Origin: Clostridium sp. AWRP
Lineage (GTDB): Bacteria; Bacillota; Clostridia; Clostridiales; Clostridiaceae
Reading direction: 5' to 3'
DNA: 64,000 bases
Assembly: GCF_004006395.2 (NCBI RefSeq)
Contig: NZ_CP029758.2
Location: 1,922,001-1,986,000, forward strand
The position numbers were made by a program, and so were the translations under genes. How positions within the stretch are numbered: position 1 is the stretch's first letter; the number at the start of each line of letters is the position of its first letter. This document shows positions 34,135 to 43,838 of the stretch, in pieces. Under the pieces are notes generated by a model. The model saw only the letters and a program-made list of their open reading frames with translations. It searched no databases and had not been told where the DNA came from.

Positions 34135-35313
34135 ATGAGTAGATTAAAATCAGTGGATCAAGAAACAATAAGAATACTAAATCAGAAAAAAATATTGAAC
34201 TTGTTATATAGAAATAATAAACTTACGAAGCAGGAAATATCCCAAAGGCTTAATATAAGCATTCCAACAGTTATAAGCAATAGCAATGAACTTATAGAAC
34301 AGGGTTTTTTGGAGGAAGCCGGAGTTGCAAAGTCAACTGGTGGCAGGAAACCTACGATTCTTAAATTCCTGCCGGACAGCAGATATTCCTTTGGAGTGTG
34401 GATTACAAAAGATAAGGTAAAAATTATACTTACAAATTTGAATTTTAAAATAATACATGAAATAGACTTTAGTATGCCGGAAAAATTATATGATTTTACT
34501 GATGTGATTTGTAAAACGGCAGAGGCTATTGAATATTTGGTGAATAATTTTAATATTTCACCGGATAAAATATTGGGAATAGGATTTTCCTTACCTGGTA
34601 CGGTAAATGAAAAAGAGCTCTTATTAAAAAATGTACCTAATTTGGGATTTAAAAATGTATCTTTTAAAAAATTTGAGAGGTATTTCAAATTTCCTATTTT
34701 TATAGAAAATGAGGCAAATGCGTCAGCTTACGCAGAGACGTTTATTAATTTTGATGATGCAAAAAATAGTCTTGTTTTTATATCCATTACAGAAGGTATT
34801 GGAACAGGTGTAGTTATAGCAAACAATGTATATAAGGGATTTAATAAACGTGCAGGTGAATTTGGACATATGGCTATCGTAAAAGATGGCAAAAGGTGCA
34901 ATTGTGGAAGAAAAGGGTGTTGGGAGTTATATGCTTCTAAAAAGGCACTACTTGGTGCATACAGGGAAGCATTTGATGATGTAAATGGAAACTTGGATGA
35001 CTTTTTAAAGAGATCCGAAAGTGATTTAAAAGCAAAAGCAGTGCTGGATACATATATTGATTTTTTAGCTGAAGGCATTAAAAATATAATATTGACTTTA
35101 GATCCTAAAAATATCCTTATAGGTGGTGAGATATTTCCCTATAAGGATTTCATAGAAAAAAAACTAATTAAAAAAATATTTATGGATAACAGCTTTTATG
35201 ATGAAAGTCAGTGTAATGTGATGTTTTCAAATCTTGGGGAAAATGCAGCTGTATATGGGGCAGCACTTTTGCCTATGGAAAATATATTTTTTCTAAATGA
35301 CAATGTATTATGA
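34135..35313 (+). CDS. xylR: ROK-family xylose repressor
   Basis: The 392-residue protein has an N-terminal winged helix (TKQEISQRLNISIPTVISN) and a ROK sugar-binding domain with GTGVVI, a GHM motif and the zinc site CNCGRKGCWE. This is the XylR/NagC architecture, and it lies directly after the xylose genes, so it should repress xylABT until xylose binds. The ATG at 34135 is chosen because GGTGG lies upstream; a TTG 18 bases earlier is possible. Confidence 0.88.
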   Translation: MSRLKSVDQETIRILNQKKILNLLYRNNKLTKQEISQRLNISIPTVISNSNELIEQGFLEEAGVAKSTGGRKPTILKFLPDSRYSFGVWITKDKVKIILTNLNFKIIHEIDFSMPEKLYDFTDVICKTAEAIEYLVNNFNISPDKILGIGFSLPGTVNEKELLLKNVPNLGFKNVSFKKFERYFKFPIFIENEANASAYAETFINFDDAKNSLVFISITEGIGTGVVIANNVYKGFNKRAGEFGHMAIVKDGKRCNCGRKGCWELYASKKALLGAYREAFDDVNGNLDDFLKRSESDLKAKAVLDTYIDFLAEGIKNIILTLDPKNILIGGEIFPYKDFIEKKLIKKIFMDNSFYDESQCNVMFSNLGENAAVYGAALLPMENIFFLNDNVL

Positions 35314-35319
35314 TATATT

Positions 35320-35355
35320 AAAGAGACACGTTTTATAATTTGTGTTTCTTTTTTT
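35320..35355 (+). terminator. Terminator after xylR
   Basis: AAAGAGACAC (35320-35329) pairs with GTGTTTCTTT (35342-35351) with one G-U and runs into T8. Confidence 0.85.
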
Positions 35356-35523
35356 ATTATTAAGTTTGTTTAAGAATTATTAAGTATTTATGTAAAGCAC
35401 ATAAGATGATATAATTTTCATAAAAATAAATATTTTATGGAAGAAAATAGAAGAGTTAAACAGACTATAAATTTACTAATAGTAAAGTATATATCATATA
35501 ACTCCTAAAAAGAAGGTATAAAG

Positions 35524-36438
35524 ATGAGAGATGAAATATTGTTACTGGACAATGTTACAAAAACAATAAAGGGCAGACAGATAATTAAAGGAATAAGTTT
35601 TTCAATGAAGCAGGGAGAAGTAATGGGTTTTTTAGGACCTAATGGAGCAGGAAAATCAACGACACTTCGTATGATTGTAGGACTTTCAAAGCCTACTTCC
35701 GGAAAAATTGATATATGTGGATACTCTATAACTAAAAATTATGTAAAGGCTATGTCAAATGTGGGTTGTATCATAGAAGGACCTGATTTATATAACTATA
35801 TGAGTGGAATAGATAATTTAAAGATGCTGGCATCCATGAGTAGAGATGTTACAGAAAAGAATATAATAAATGTAGTAGATTTGGTAGGCTTAAAAAATAG
35901 AATTAGGGACAAAGTAAGTACATATTCTCTTGGAATGAAACAAAGACTTGGAATTGCACAGGCTTTAATGCATAATCCAAAGCTTCTTATTTTAGATGAA
36001 CCAACTAATGGACTTGATCCATCTGGAATAAGTGAACTTAGAAACTTAGTAAAGCAGCTGGCGAGTAAAAAAAATATTTCAGTACTTGTATCAAGTCATA
36101 TTATTTCTGAAATAGAACTTATGTGTGATAAAGTGACTATAATTAAAAATGGAGAAACAGTTTTAAAAAGTGCAGATGTAGATAAATTATTAAATAATCA
36201 GGGGGTATTCTGGGTTTTAAGTGACAATGAAAAAGGAAGAAAAATTTTAGAAGAAATTTGGAAGGTTAAAGGAAACATAGTTGAAGAAAGACTTGAAGCA
36301 AATGTTTCCCTGGAAAAGCTTCAAGAGATAAATTCCTGCTTTGTAGAACGAGGACTTATGATAAAGTATGTTGACAACAAAAACAAGACACTAGAGGATT
36401 TGTTTTTGAACCTGACAGAGGGAAATCAAATTGTTTAA
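35524..36438 (+). CDS. ABC transporter ATPase (BcrA-like)
   Basis: The 304-residue ATPase has Walker A GPNGAGKST, signature YSLGMKQRLGIAQAL, Walker B LLILDEPTNGLDP and switch histidine SSHIISE. A C-terminal extension of about 90 residues is typical of BcrA/LanF-type ATPases for peptide-antibiotic export. It is paired with a six-helix permease encoded 17 bases downstream. No bacteriocin genes or two-component system are adjacent. Substrate unknown. Confidence 0.85.
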   Translation: MRDEILLLDNVTKTIKGRQIIKGISFSMKQGEVMGFLGPNGAGKSTTLRMIVGLSKPTSGKIDICGYSITKNYVKAMSNVGCIIEGPDLYNYMSGIDNLKMLASMSRDVTEKNIINVVDLVGLKNRIRDKVSTYSLGMKQRLGIAQALMHNPKLLILDEPTNGLDPSGISELRNLVKQLASKKNISVLVSSHIISEIELMCDKVTIIKNGETVLKSADVDKLLNNQGVFWVLSDNEKGRKILEEIWKVKGNIVEERLEANVSLEKLQEINSCFVERGLMIKYVDNKNKTLEDLFLNLTEGNQIV

Positions 36439-36454
36439 TTGGGGGGCATAAAAT

Positions 36455-37459
36455 TTGATAAGATTGATTGAAAATGAAGTACTTAAGATGCTTTCAAAAA
36501 AGAAACTAGTTCTTATTTCTATAATTTTACTTGTACTCGTATCTCTTTTTTGTTATGGCGAAAATGCATCATATAAACATACGATAATGAGATTTTCAGG
36601 TACACCGGGACAAACTCAAAATCATAATTGGAAGTCAATGGTAAATCAGCAGATATTATATTTGAAAAATACTATGAACAGCCAATATATAAAAGAGGAC
36701 AGAAAAAATTCCATAAACATTCAGATTGAACAGTTACAATATTACATAAATCATAACATAAACCCAATAACTCCAACTAGTGCAAAATTTACTATTGATT
36801 TTATGGATGAGGCAATCTATTTGTTTTTACCGCTGCTTATAATTATATTAGCAGGAGATGCTGTTTCTGGAGAATTCTCCTCCAAAACAATAAAGGTATT
36901 GTTAACTAGGGCTGTTCCAAGGTGGAAGATACTATTTAGTAAGTACATTGGGGTTTTAATTTTATCCTGTATAGTAATTTTAGAGTCAGCACTTATGTGT
37001 GTAATAATATCAAGCTTTGCATTTCACAGTGGTGGATGGAATGAACCTATGGCAACGGGATTTAAAGTTATAGGAGATAAGCTGGATTCCTCAAATGTAT
37101 TAAGAATTTACCAGTGGCAGTATGCTATCTTAGTATATTCACTTGGATGGTTTGTTTCTGTAAATATTGCAACTTTATCTTTTATGGCTTCTGTAATAGT
37201 GAGAAATACTGTCACATCTGTGGGTATAATGCTGGCAACTTTAATAGGAGGTGGATTCCTCCAGATGTTTTTGCAGGATTGGCCTATGATTAAATATTTC
37301 TTTGCTGTAAATTTGGATTTAACACAATATTTAACGGCATCTTATCAACCTGTTTCTGGAATGAGCCTTTCTTTTTCTGCATCAGTGCTGTGTTTATGGT
37401 CGATTGCAGCTTTAGTTATAAGTTTCAGCGTATTTCAAAAACAAGATGTATTGGTTTAA
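36455..37459 (+). CDS. ABC-2 type permease
   Basis: The TTG start at 36455 has GGGGGG 8 bases upstream. The 334-residue protein has an N-terminal helix (about 15-35), an extracellular loop of about 75 residues, and five further helices (from about 125), the ABC-2 layout used by BcrB-like permeases. It partners the preceding ATPase. It probably exports a peptide or lipid; no specific evidence for the substrate. Confidence 0.8.
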   Translation: MIRLIENEVLKMLSKKKLVLISIILLVLVSLFCYGENASYKHTIMRFSGTPGQTQNHNWKSMVNQQILYLKNTMNSQYIKEDRKNSINIQIEQLQYYINHNINPITPTSAKFTIDFMDEAIYLFLPLLIIILAGDAVSGEFSSKTIKVLLTRAVPRWKILFSKYIGVLILSCIVILESALMCVIISSFAFHSGGWNEPMATGFKVIGDKLDSSNVLRIYQWQYAILVYSLGWFVSVNIATLSFMASVIVRNTVTSVGIMLATLIGGGFLQMFLQDWPMIKYFFAVNLDLTQYLTASYQPVSGMSLSFSASVLCLWSIAALVISFSVFQKQDVLV

Positions 37460-37536
37460 GCAGTATGATAAAAAATAGGCTAGCATACTAAATGGTTATT
37501 TCTTTGAAAATACCTTATGAGATAGGGGGAAGTGTA

Positions 37537-38355
37537 ATGCACAAAAAAGTAAAATTTAAAATTTTATTTATTGCTGCATTTATATTTACAATAGTATTTG
37601 CAGCAGGATTTGCATATTCTATTAGTATTACTAATGCATCTGGCAGTACCAGTAGTAAAGTTACAAATAAGGGAAGTGAGAATAAAGCTGTGGATACTAA
37701 AATAAGAAAATTAAACAGTAATTCCTATAATATTTTAGTTATGGGTGATTCACTAGCAAGAGGAACCGGGGATGAAACTAATAGTGGATTTGCAAATGAT
37801 TTTTCTAAACTTTGGAAAAATAAAGCTAAAAAACCCATAGACGTTACCAACATTGCTGTTAATGGTGATGTATCTTCTGGACTTTTAAATATAGTAAAAA
37901 GTAAGCAGACCCTACAGTATATACAGGATTCAAATATGATTTTTATTTCTATTGGTGGAAATGAAATAAAAAATTTTAAAAATTTAAGTACAGTTTCCTC
38001 TGTCGTTCAGACAGATAGTTTGAAGACAGTTGAAAATAAGTACATGAAAAATCTATCAGATGTTTTTAAATTAATAAGAAGTAGAAATCAAAATAGTATA
38101 ATTGTGTTTATTGGATTATATAATCCTTTTGGAAGCGAGTTAACTGAAGATAAATTGGGACTTTTAAATGAGTGGAACTATAAAACAGAACAACTTGTAT
38201 CGTCAGATGACAATGCTATATATATTCCTACATATGACCTTTTTAAATATAATTCAGGAAATTACTTTGCTGCAGATAATTTTCACCCAAATTCTATAGG
38301 CTATGAGGCCATTTCAAAAAGAATGTTTGAGGCATTGAAAAATTATAAAAAGTAG
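37537..38355 (+). CDS. Secreted SGNH/GDSL hydrolase
   Basis: The ATG at 37537 with AGGGGGA upstream gives 272 residues beginning with a signal anchor (about 7-30). The catalytic blocks are VMGDSLARG (serine), ISIGGNE (Gly and Asn oxyanion residues) and DNFHPNSIGYE (Asp and His). It is a probable extracellular esterase or lipase, for instance on acetylated wall polymers. It could be co-transcribed with the ABC transporter genes upstream (77-base gap). Confidence 0.85.
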   Translation: MHKKVKFKILFIAAFIFTIVFAAGFAYSISITNASGSTSSKVTNKGSENKAVDTKIRKLNSNSYNILVMGDSLARGTGDETNSGFANDFSKLWKNKAKKPIDVTNIAVNGDVSSGLLNIVKSKQTLQYIQDSNMIFISIGGNEIKNFKNLSTVSSVVQTDSLKTVENKYMKNLSDVFKLIRSRNQNSIIVFIGLYNPFGSELTEDKLGLLNEWNYKTEQLVSSDDNAIYIPTYDLFKYNSGNYFAADNFHPNSIGYEAISKRMFEALKNYKK

Positions 38356-38419
38356 TTAACATTATAGGAAAATAATAATATAATTGTATCATTAAGTTAT
38401 AAAATAGGAGGATGTATAA

Positions 38420-38647
38420 ATGGTTGGGTTACAAAAATATTTGGGAGCTAAGGTTAATATATATATCTATGCTAGTATAGAATCTTATAATAATGAACAG
38501 GAAGATACGTCATTAAAGGATGTAACTGTTATGGGAGTAACAGATGATTTTATAGAAATAGAAGACGAAAGAGGACTTTCTCATTGTATAAACTTGAAAA
38601 AGTGTTTTTCTGTTGTAGTTGAAAAGGAAGGGAGCCTTGAATATTGA
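38420..38647 (+). CDS. Small conserved-looking protein, first gene of the ATP-grasp operon
   Basis: A 75-residue acidic protein with an AGGAGG site; I do not recognise a family. The predicted pattern is short beta strands (AKVNIYIYASI, VTVMGVTDDFIEIED, LKKCFSVVVE), possibly a small barrel. Its stop overlaps the TTG start of the next gene, so the two are translationally coupled. It opens a five-gene operon with a membrane-anchored Ser/Gly-rich protein and a double ATP-grasp ligase. Confidence 0.7.
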   Translation: MVGLQKYLGAKVNIYIYASIESYNNEQEDTSLKDVTVMGVTDDFIEIEDERGLSHCINLKKCFSVVVEKEGSLEY

Positions 38648-39261
38648 TAGATGAAGCTATTAAGGAGTGCTATTACAACATATATAAAAATTTTTATTTG
38701 AATGCAGGGGTGATGTCCTGCTTTATAAAGTCACTTGTTTTTACATCTGTTGTAAATTTAGAGAATGTAGATATGGAAAATGATTTACAGTCAGATATGA
38801 CTAAAATTAAATCTGTTGGAAATGGGGAAGGTTTAATTATACTGGATATACCAGGAGGAAGGGGAATTGAATACGGATATAAGTATAGAGATAAATATAC
38901 TATAGTACCAGATTTTAATATGGTGTGCCACGATTTTGGAGTGGTTAAAAGTAAGCCTATATTAAGAAAGCTTGCTTTATTTTCAAACATATGTTTAAAA
39001 AATTATGATAAGTACATGATTATACTTGATAGTAATCGATATGTGGACGTTGAAATAAATAGTGTAAATCAATATAATAATCAATATGAGATAGCAGAAG
39101 AGGATTTGCCGGAAGTTGAAATGTTGAATTTTTTGAAAATCCATAGTGTGCTATATGTATGTGATGAAAATATAAAAGAAGACGCAAAGGAGTATTTGGA
39201 TTACTTAAAAGCTAACAATATTGGAGTTAATGTGAGTAAGTTAAAGGAAAAGAGGAATTGA
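38644..39261 (+). CDS. Unknown 205-residue protein of the ATP-grasp operon
   Basis: The TTG start overlaps the previous stop (TTGA). The protein has no signal peptide or membrane helix and I recognise no domain. It has a mixed alpha/beta pattern with a glycine loop (LDIPGGRGIEYGY) and a C-terminal stretch like a small Rossmann or ACT-type strand-helix unit. It is 6 bases from the gene for the membrane-anchored Ser/Gly-rich protein. It could be a chaperone, adaptor or second enzyme of the ligase module; this is guesswork from context. Confidence 0.65.
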   Translation: MIDEAIKECYYNIYKNFYLNAGVMSCFIKSLVFTSVVNLENVDMENDLQSDMTKIKSVGNGEGLIILDIPGGRGIEYGYKYRDKYTIVPDFNMVCHDFGVVKSKPILRKLALFSNICLKNYDKYMIILDSNRYVDVEINSVNQYNNQYEIAEEDLPEVEMLNFLKIHSVLYVCDENIKEDAKEYLDYLKANNIGVNVSKLKEKRN

Positions 39262-39267
39262 AGTTAG

Positions 39268-39642
39268 ATGAATAAGAAAAAAGCAGCATTAGGATTAATT
39301 ATATCAGCCTTGGTTGGAAGCTCAATATATACATACAATCAAAATTATATAACTGAGCAGGATCAGGAGAATGCAGCACAGCAGCAGTCTGGTTGTACTT
39401 CGCCTTTTGTATACTATCCTAATAGTTTTTTTAAAGGATATAAGGTATCAAATGGAACTAAATCCAATGTGGATTTTTATGGGTGGCATAGTTGGACAAA
39501 TTCTACCAGTGGAGTGGTAAGTCCATATACAAGTTCTAATTTAAGCAGCATTAAGGCTAGCAATGGAGGAGTTACATCTTCTTCAGATCATATAAGTACT
39601 TCTGGGTATAGTGGTGTACATGCTGGTAGTGTTGCTGGATAG
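39268..39642 (+). CDS. Membrane-anchored Ser/Gly-rich protein, putative ligase substrate
   Basis: The 124-residue product has a basic start, one hydrophobic segment (about 6-22) and then an exported region. A single cysteine occurs near residue 43. The C-terminal half is rich in Ser, Thr, Gly, Tyr and Trp and ends in HAGSVAG. It lies directly before an ATP-grasp protein of the glutathionylspermidine-synthase type. In the enterobacterial YjfM/YjfC pair a similar lipoprotein with a Gly-rich tail is proposed to be modified by such a ligase. I therefore infer that this protein is the substrate. A spore-coat or wall peptide is an alternative. Confidence 0.6.
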   Translation: MNKKKAALGLIISALVGSSIYTYNQNYITEQDQENAAQQQSGCTSPFVYYPNSFFKGYKVSNGTKSNVDFYGWHSWTNSTSGVVSPYTSSNLSSIKASNGGVTSSSDHISTSGYSGVHAGSVAG

Positions 39643-39713
39643 ATTATATACTGTAGTAAAAATTGGCTAAGAAAGGCAGTAAGTATGGTACTTATAATAA
39701 GGAGTTTGGTAGG

Positions 39714-42164
39714 ATGAAATATAACAATGTGGTAGATGAATTACTTTTTGAATATTATTCAATACACTGCAGACGAAAAGGAGATGTCTATTCTCCATAT
39801 CCTTTTTATTTAACAGAAATTGAATACAATAAAATAAAGAATTACACTAATGTAATTGATAGGCTGTCCTTAGATGTGTTAAATAACTTCAATACTAAAT
39901 ATAGCGATTATGAGAGCATGCTTTCTGATTTCCCTCTTAAAGATGAAATAATGAATTTAAATAGAGAAATTCCAGATATTTTTTGGACGAGATATGATTG
40001 CTTTCTTCAGTATGATGGCAAAATATTTTTTAGTGAAGGCAACTATGACAAGCCCTGTGCCCAAAGGGAGCTTGCAATAGGTGAATACTTTAATTGCAAT
40101 AACAATGTAAATAGAGGCTTTGCTGAAAATTTCAGAGAAAAATTTGATTCAATAATTCAAAAGTATTATGGCAGTAAAAAAATTAATGTATTAGTGCTGG
40201 CGGATCCATGTCATTATGAAGAAGTCCACTTATCAATGCTCTATAGAAAATGGCTTGAAGATGATAGGATAAATGTAATTTTTGGAGGAAGTAATAATAT
40301 ATACATTAAAAATGAAGAAGTATATTGTTTTAATAGACACATAGATGTTATTTTGAGACAATTTCCATGTGAAAATTTATATGAGGTTAATGACATTAAA
40401 CTTCTTTTAAATTTATATGAAAAAAATAAGGTGCTTATATTAAATGATCCTAGAGTAATAATTCTTCAAGGTAAGAGTATATTTGCCTATTTTCATAAAT
40501 TATTGAAAGAAAATAGACTAGATAAAGACACCGCAAGTGTTGTAAAAGAATGTATCCCATATACAGAGTTATTAAGCGACACGAATTTTGATGAGGCTAG
40601 ATATAATAAGGATAAATATGTAATAAAGCCTATACTTGGACGTTATAGCGAAGATGTATTTATAGGAAAGCTATATTCAAAAGAAGAATGGAAAAGTATT
40701 TTAGATGACATTAAAGAGTATAAGAATTATTATGTTCTTCAAGAGTTTAAAGAGATAAGAAAGGACAATATAGTTGAATTAAGAGGGGGATATCCTCATA
40801 CTGTTGATGCCTTTTGCAATTTAGGAGTTTATTTTACATGCAATGAAATAGGGGGAATATGTTCCAGATGGAACTATGACTATCTTACAAATAATGAAAC
40901 TACATTTATAACTCCAATAGGAATAAGAAATTCTAAAATCAACATAAAATATAATAAAAAGATAAAAGATAGATGTAGTGAGTTTAAAAAAGTAAATTTA
41001 GATCTCGTAAAGTTAGGATTTACCGGTGCCTATAATAATGCCAGGGAGTACATATCTTTAGATGAAGTCATCTTAAGTAGTGATAAATTTGAAGAGTTAA
41101 AAAATGCTTCCTGTGAAGTCTTGAACATATTTAGGAAGGTTTCTGAATTTGTATATGAAAATAAGGGATGGTTTGATGAAATTTTAGGAACATCAAATGT
41201 AAGTGAAAGTATTTATTCATCAAAAGAGTTTAAGTACTTGAGTATTTTAGGAAGAATGGATTGGGCTCTGGATACGGATAACAATTTGAAACTTATGGAG
41301 CTAAATAATGAAACTCCTGCTGGACTATATGAAAGTACTATTGTAAATGACTATCTTGTAAATAGATATAAACGTAATGTACAAAATCCAAATAAGAATT
41401 TTAAAAACATTTTAAGTGAAAATATTGAAAAATATATAATAAAGTATTTCCCAAAAACTATAGGAATATTTAGTACATGTTATTATGAAGATTACTATAA
41501 TATAGATATTGTATATAACATAATAAAAAAAATAGGCGACAAGTATGGAATTAAAGTGATAAGAGGTAATGTGTATAATCTAAGAGTTGAAAATGGTAGG
41601 TTATATTATTTTGATGATAAAATTGATATGATTTATAGATATTTCCCACTAAATTGGTTTGAAAAATTCAATATGCAGGATGTTGGAAGCTGGATAAATA
41701 ATGAAAATTGTATAAATCAACCGGTAACTATGATAGGGCAAAGTAAGTCTATTTTTGCTGTGCTATATGAAATGCTTGAAACAAATTTTTTTACACAGCA
41801 TGAAAAAAGTATAATACTGAAATATATCCCCTATACTGATTTTAGTAATAAATCTATGAAAACCATAGATTATATTTGCAAACCCATATTAGAGAGGGAA
41901 GGAGAGGGGATATATACTAGGGGACAGCTATCTTGCCAGGATATAAACAATCTGGATAACTATATTTTTCAAGAGAGAATTAATATAAAAACTTTAAACT
42001 ATATATGTAGGTCAACATTTGGTGAAGAAAGAAAAAATTTATTTCCTATACTTGGATGTTTTTATAGTAAAAGTGAATTTATTGGAATGTACTGCAGGTT
42101 AGGAGATTTAATTACTAGAGAAAACTGCATATATATGCCTGTATATATTGATAGGGTGGTATAA
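39714..42164 (+). CDS. Tandem glutathionylspermidine-synthase-like ATP-grasp protein
   Basis: I choose the ATG at 39714 (AAGGAG 9 bases upstream) over a TTG 51 bases earlier with no ribosome site; the product is 816 residues. Two related halves are visible. Each has a substrate/glutamate block (TRYDCFLQYDGKIFFSEGN in the first; GRMDWALDTDNNLKLMELNN in the second), a GKSIFA or SKSIFA helix, an IPYTxL/F element and an ATP-grasp lysine block (YVIKPILGRYSEDVF; YICKPILEREGEGIY). Family members form amide bonds using ATP. The second half keeps the typical MELNNETPAG motif, while the first is diverged, so one half may be regulatory or bind the acceptor. It is 71 bases after the putative substrate gene. 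Confidence 0.75.
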   Translation: MKYNNVVDELLFEYYSIHCRRKGDVYSPYPFYLTEIEYNKIKNYTNVIDRLSLDVLNNFNTKYSDYESMLSDFPLKDEIMNLNREIPDIFWTRYDCFLQYDGKIFFSEGNYDKPCAQRELAIGEYFNCNNNVNRGFAENFREKFDSIIQKYYGSKKINVLVLADPCHYEEVHLSMLYRKWLEDDRINVIFGGSNNIYIKNEEVYCFNRHIDVILRQFPCENLYEVNDIKLLLNLYEKNKVLILNDPRVIILQGKSIFAYFHKLLKENRLDKDTASVVKECIPYTELLSDTNFDEARYNKDKYVIKPILGRYSEDVFIGKLYSKEEWKSILDDIKEYKNYYVLQEFKEIRKDNIVELRGGYPHTVDAFCNLGVYFTCNEIGGICSRWNYDYLTNNETTFITPIGIRNSKINIKYNKKIKDRCSEFKKVNLDLVKLGFTGAYNNAREYISLDEVILSSDKFEELKNASCEVLNIFRKVSEFVYENKGWFDEILGTSNVSESIYSSKEFKYLSILGRMDWALDTDNNLKLMELNNETPAGLYESTIVNDYLVNRYKRNVQNPNKNFKNILSENIEKYIIKYFPKTIGIFSTCYYEDYYNIDIVYNIIKKIGDKYGIKVIRGNVYNLRVENGRLYYFDDKIDMIYRYFPLNWFEKFNMQDVGSWINNENCINQPVTMIGQSKSIFAVLYEMLETNFFTQHEKSIILKYIPYTDFSNKSMKTIDYICKPILEREGEGIYTRGQLSCQDINNLDNYIFQERINIKTLNYICRSTFGEERKNLFPILGCFYSKSEFIGMYCRLGDLITRENCIYMPVYIDRVV

Positions 42165-42166
42165 GG

Positions 42167-42670
42167 ATGAATAGAGAAAATATTAATAGAAAATATAAAA
42201 ATAAAAAAATAGTTATAATTGGCATGGTTGTTGTACTGCTAATTTATTTAGTTACTGTATATGTGAAAAAGTATGAAAAACTTGTAAGTAAATCTTATGT
42301 TGGAACTTATCAGTTACATAAAATTGATGGGTTTTATTTAGGTAAAGGAAATAATGATGATGACAAGATGGAGTATGTATTTCAAGTAGAACCTATAGAT
42401 GGATCTAAAACCTTATCTAATAATATAGATGTTACAGAAGGTGTAACTATGGTAGAAAGTTATACTGAAGGAGAAAAAGAATCAATATTAAAAATTGCAA
42501 ATAAATCAATTTCAAAAAAATCCATGGATACCTTTAAGAATAACCTAGGAAAAAATGATACAGTTTCTGTTTTTGCGGCTTCATATAAAAACTGGAGTGG
42601 TAAAGTTGATACAAAGTATGAATATGAAATTTTGATTAATAAAAGTGATATAAAGGACTTTGATGATTAA
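42167..42670 (+). CDS. Membrane-anchored protein closing the ATP-grasp operon
   Basis: The 167-residue protein has a basic cytoplasmic start, one transmembrane helix (about 14-33) and an extracellular domain of about 130 residues without recognised family. It starts 2 bases after the ligase stop, so co-translation is likely. Topology resembles the putative substrate encoded upstream, so it may display, anchor or receive the modified product. It is followed by a bidirectional-looking terminator. Confidence 0.65.
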   Translation: MNRENINRKYKNKKIVIIGMVVVLLIYLVTVYVKKYEKLVSKSYVGTYQLHKIDGFYLGKGNNDDDKMEYVFQVEPIDGSKTLSNNIDVTEGVTMVESYTEGEKESILKIANKSISKKSMDTFKNNLGKNDTVSVFAASYKNWSGKVDTKYEYEILINKSDIKDFDD

Positions 42671-42697
42671 AAAGGAGTAGAAATGTACCTCCTTTTT
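42669..42697. terminator. Terminator between convergent operons
   Basis: AAAAAGGAG (42669-42677) pairs perfectly with CTCCTTTTT (42689-42697). A- and T-runs on both sides allow termination in both directions, for the ATP-grasp operon and the ger operon. Confidence 0.8.
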
Positions 42698-42722
42698 AAA
42701 TATTCAACATAAAATGTAAAGC

Positions 42723-43838
42723 CTAATATTCTCCTCTTCCCTGGGTATCCACTTTAACCTTTGCGTTAACCTGAATATCAGACTTGCTTATTACTTCATT
42801 CCAATCTGTGCCTGTTTCCCTTCCGTATTTAGCAGCAGCAAACTTTCCAAGGCCCAAAACATCAACTTTATATTTATTTTTTATTTGGTTTATGGTTCTG
42901 TTGCACATTTCTACTACTAATTTTTCAGCATTTTGTTCAAATTCTTTTATATCTTTTGGGCTTTTATACATATTTTTATATAATTCATTACTTATTATAT
43001 CACCTTTTAAATCTAAATTTATTATAAATTTGTAATTGCCATTTTCCTTGTAGCATTTGATTTTTCTTTTAGATGCTGCGTAAAAATCTATATACTTGTT
43101 TGAATCTTGCTGTAATGTTAAAATACCTTTTACATTACTTTCTTTTAGAAGATTTATGACTTTAGCTTCTTTCATATCTGTTCTTGCAACCATTTTATCT
43201 TTGTTAAATATGGCAACACCTGTAGTTTTAAGACCATTATTTTTATCATCTGTAATTTCTACATAAGGAAGCAGTGTATTTCTACCTTCTGCATCTACCC
43301 TTACTATAATATCCATTATGGTATACTGTGAAGGAAAAAAATTAAATTGATTTAAATTCTTTACCATTTCATAAATATATTCAGCAGAACTAGCATAACC
43401 TTTTACCTTATATTTAAATATATCTTCAACTTTCCCTTTACATACTGCAGAAAATGCCCTGTCATTTGTATTTGGATTGCTAAGAATTATATCTATAAAA
43501 TTTTTTATTCCATTTCTAGAAGCTTCTTCGCTGAAAATATATATTCTATTAATACCTAATAAAAATTTTTTACTCGATTTTAAATGCCTATTTTCTCTGG
43601 TTTTCCCTATAGTTGAGCCTTCTCCAGTAAGTATATTGTTTACTACTTTATTGCCAGATTCAAATGAGTGTATAAGAACTGGTATAATATAAGTAGTATT
43701 TGAAGAAGTTTTTTCTATATCGCATCCAACTCCCACAGGTATTTGTAGGTTTTCAACAACTTCTCCTTTTGCACCCATAAAGGATATTATAAAAATTAAT
43801 ATGATTAAGATTAGTATAAAAAATTTATTTTTTTTCAA
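42723..43838 (-). CDS. gerC: Ger(x)C-family germination protein lacking a lipobox
   Basis: GerC proteins are lipoproteins of the spore germinant receptor. The product (about 371 residues from a TTG at 43838 with AAAGGTGG upstream; a GTG nine bases earlier is also possible) has an N-terminal hydrophobic segment. The C-terminal Ger(x)C region includes the CNRTINQIKNKYKVDVLGLG helix. Unusually, the N-terminus has no cysteine for lipid attachment and lacks the common WD-RE start of the mature protein. It may be anchored by an uncleaved helix. It overlaps the end of gerB. Confidence 0.82.
   Translation of the reverse strand: MKKNKFFILILIILIFIISFMGAKGEVVENLQIPVGVGCDIEKTSSNTTYIIPVLIHSFESGNKVVNNILTGEGSTIGKTRENRHLKSSKKFLLGINRIYIFSEEASRNGIKNFIDIILSNPNTNDRAFSAVCKGKVEDIFKYKVKGYASSAEYIYEMVKNLNQFNFFPSQYTIMDIIVRVDAEGRNTLLPYVEITDDKNNGLKTTGVAIFNKDKMVARTDMKEAKVINLLKESNVKGILTLQQDSNKYIDFYAASKRKIKCYKENGNYKFIINLDLKGDIISNELYKNMYKSPKDIKEFEQNAEKLVVEMCNRTINQIKNKYKVDVLGLGKFAAAKYGRETGTDWNEVISKSDIQVNAKVKVDTQGRGEY

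Noticed and set aside
39663..39713. 17-codon N-terminal extension of the ATP-grasp protein from TTG
   Set aside because: No ribosome site before the TTG, while the ATG at 39714 has AAGGAG at 9 bases.
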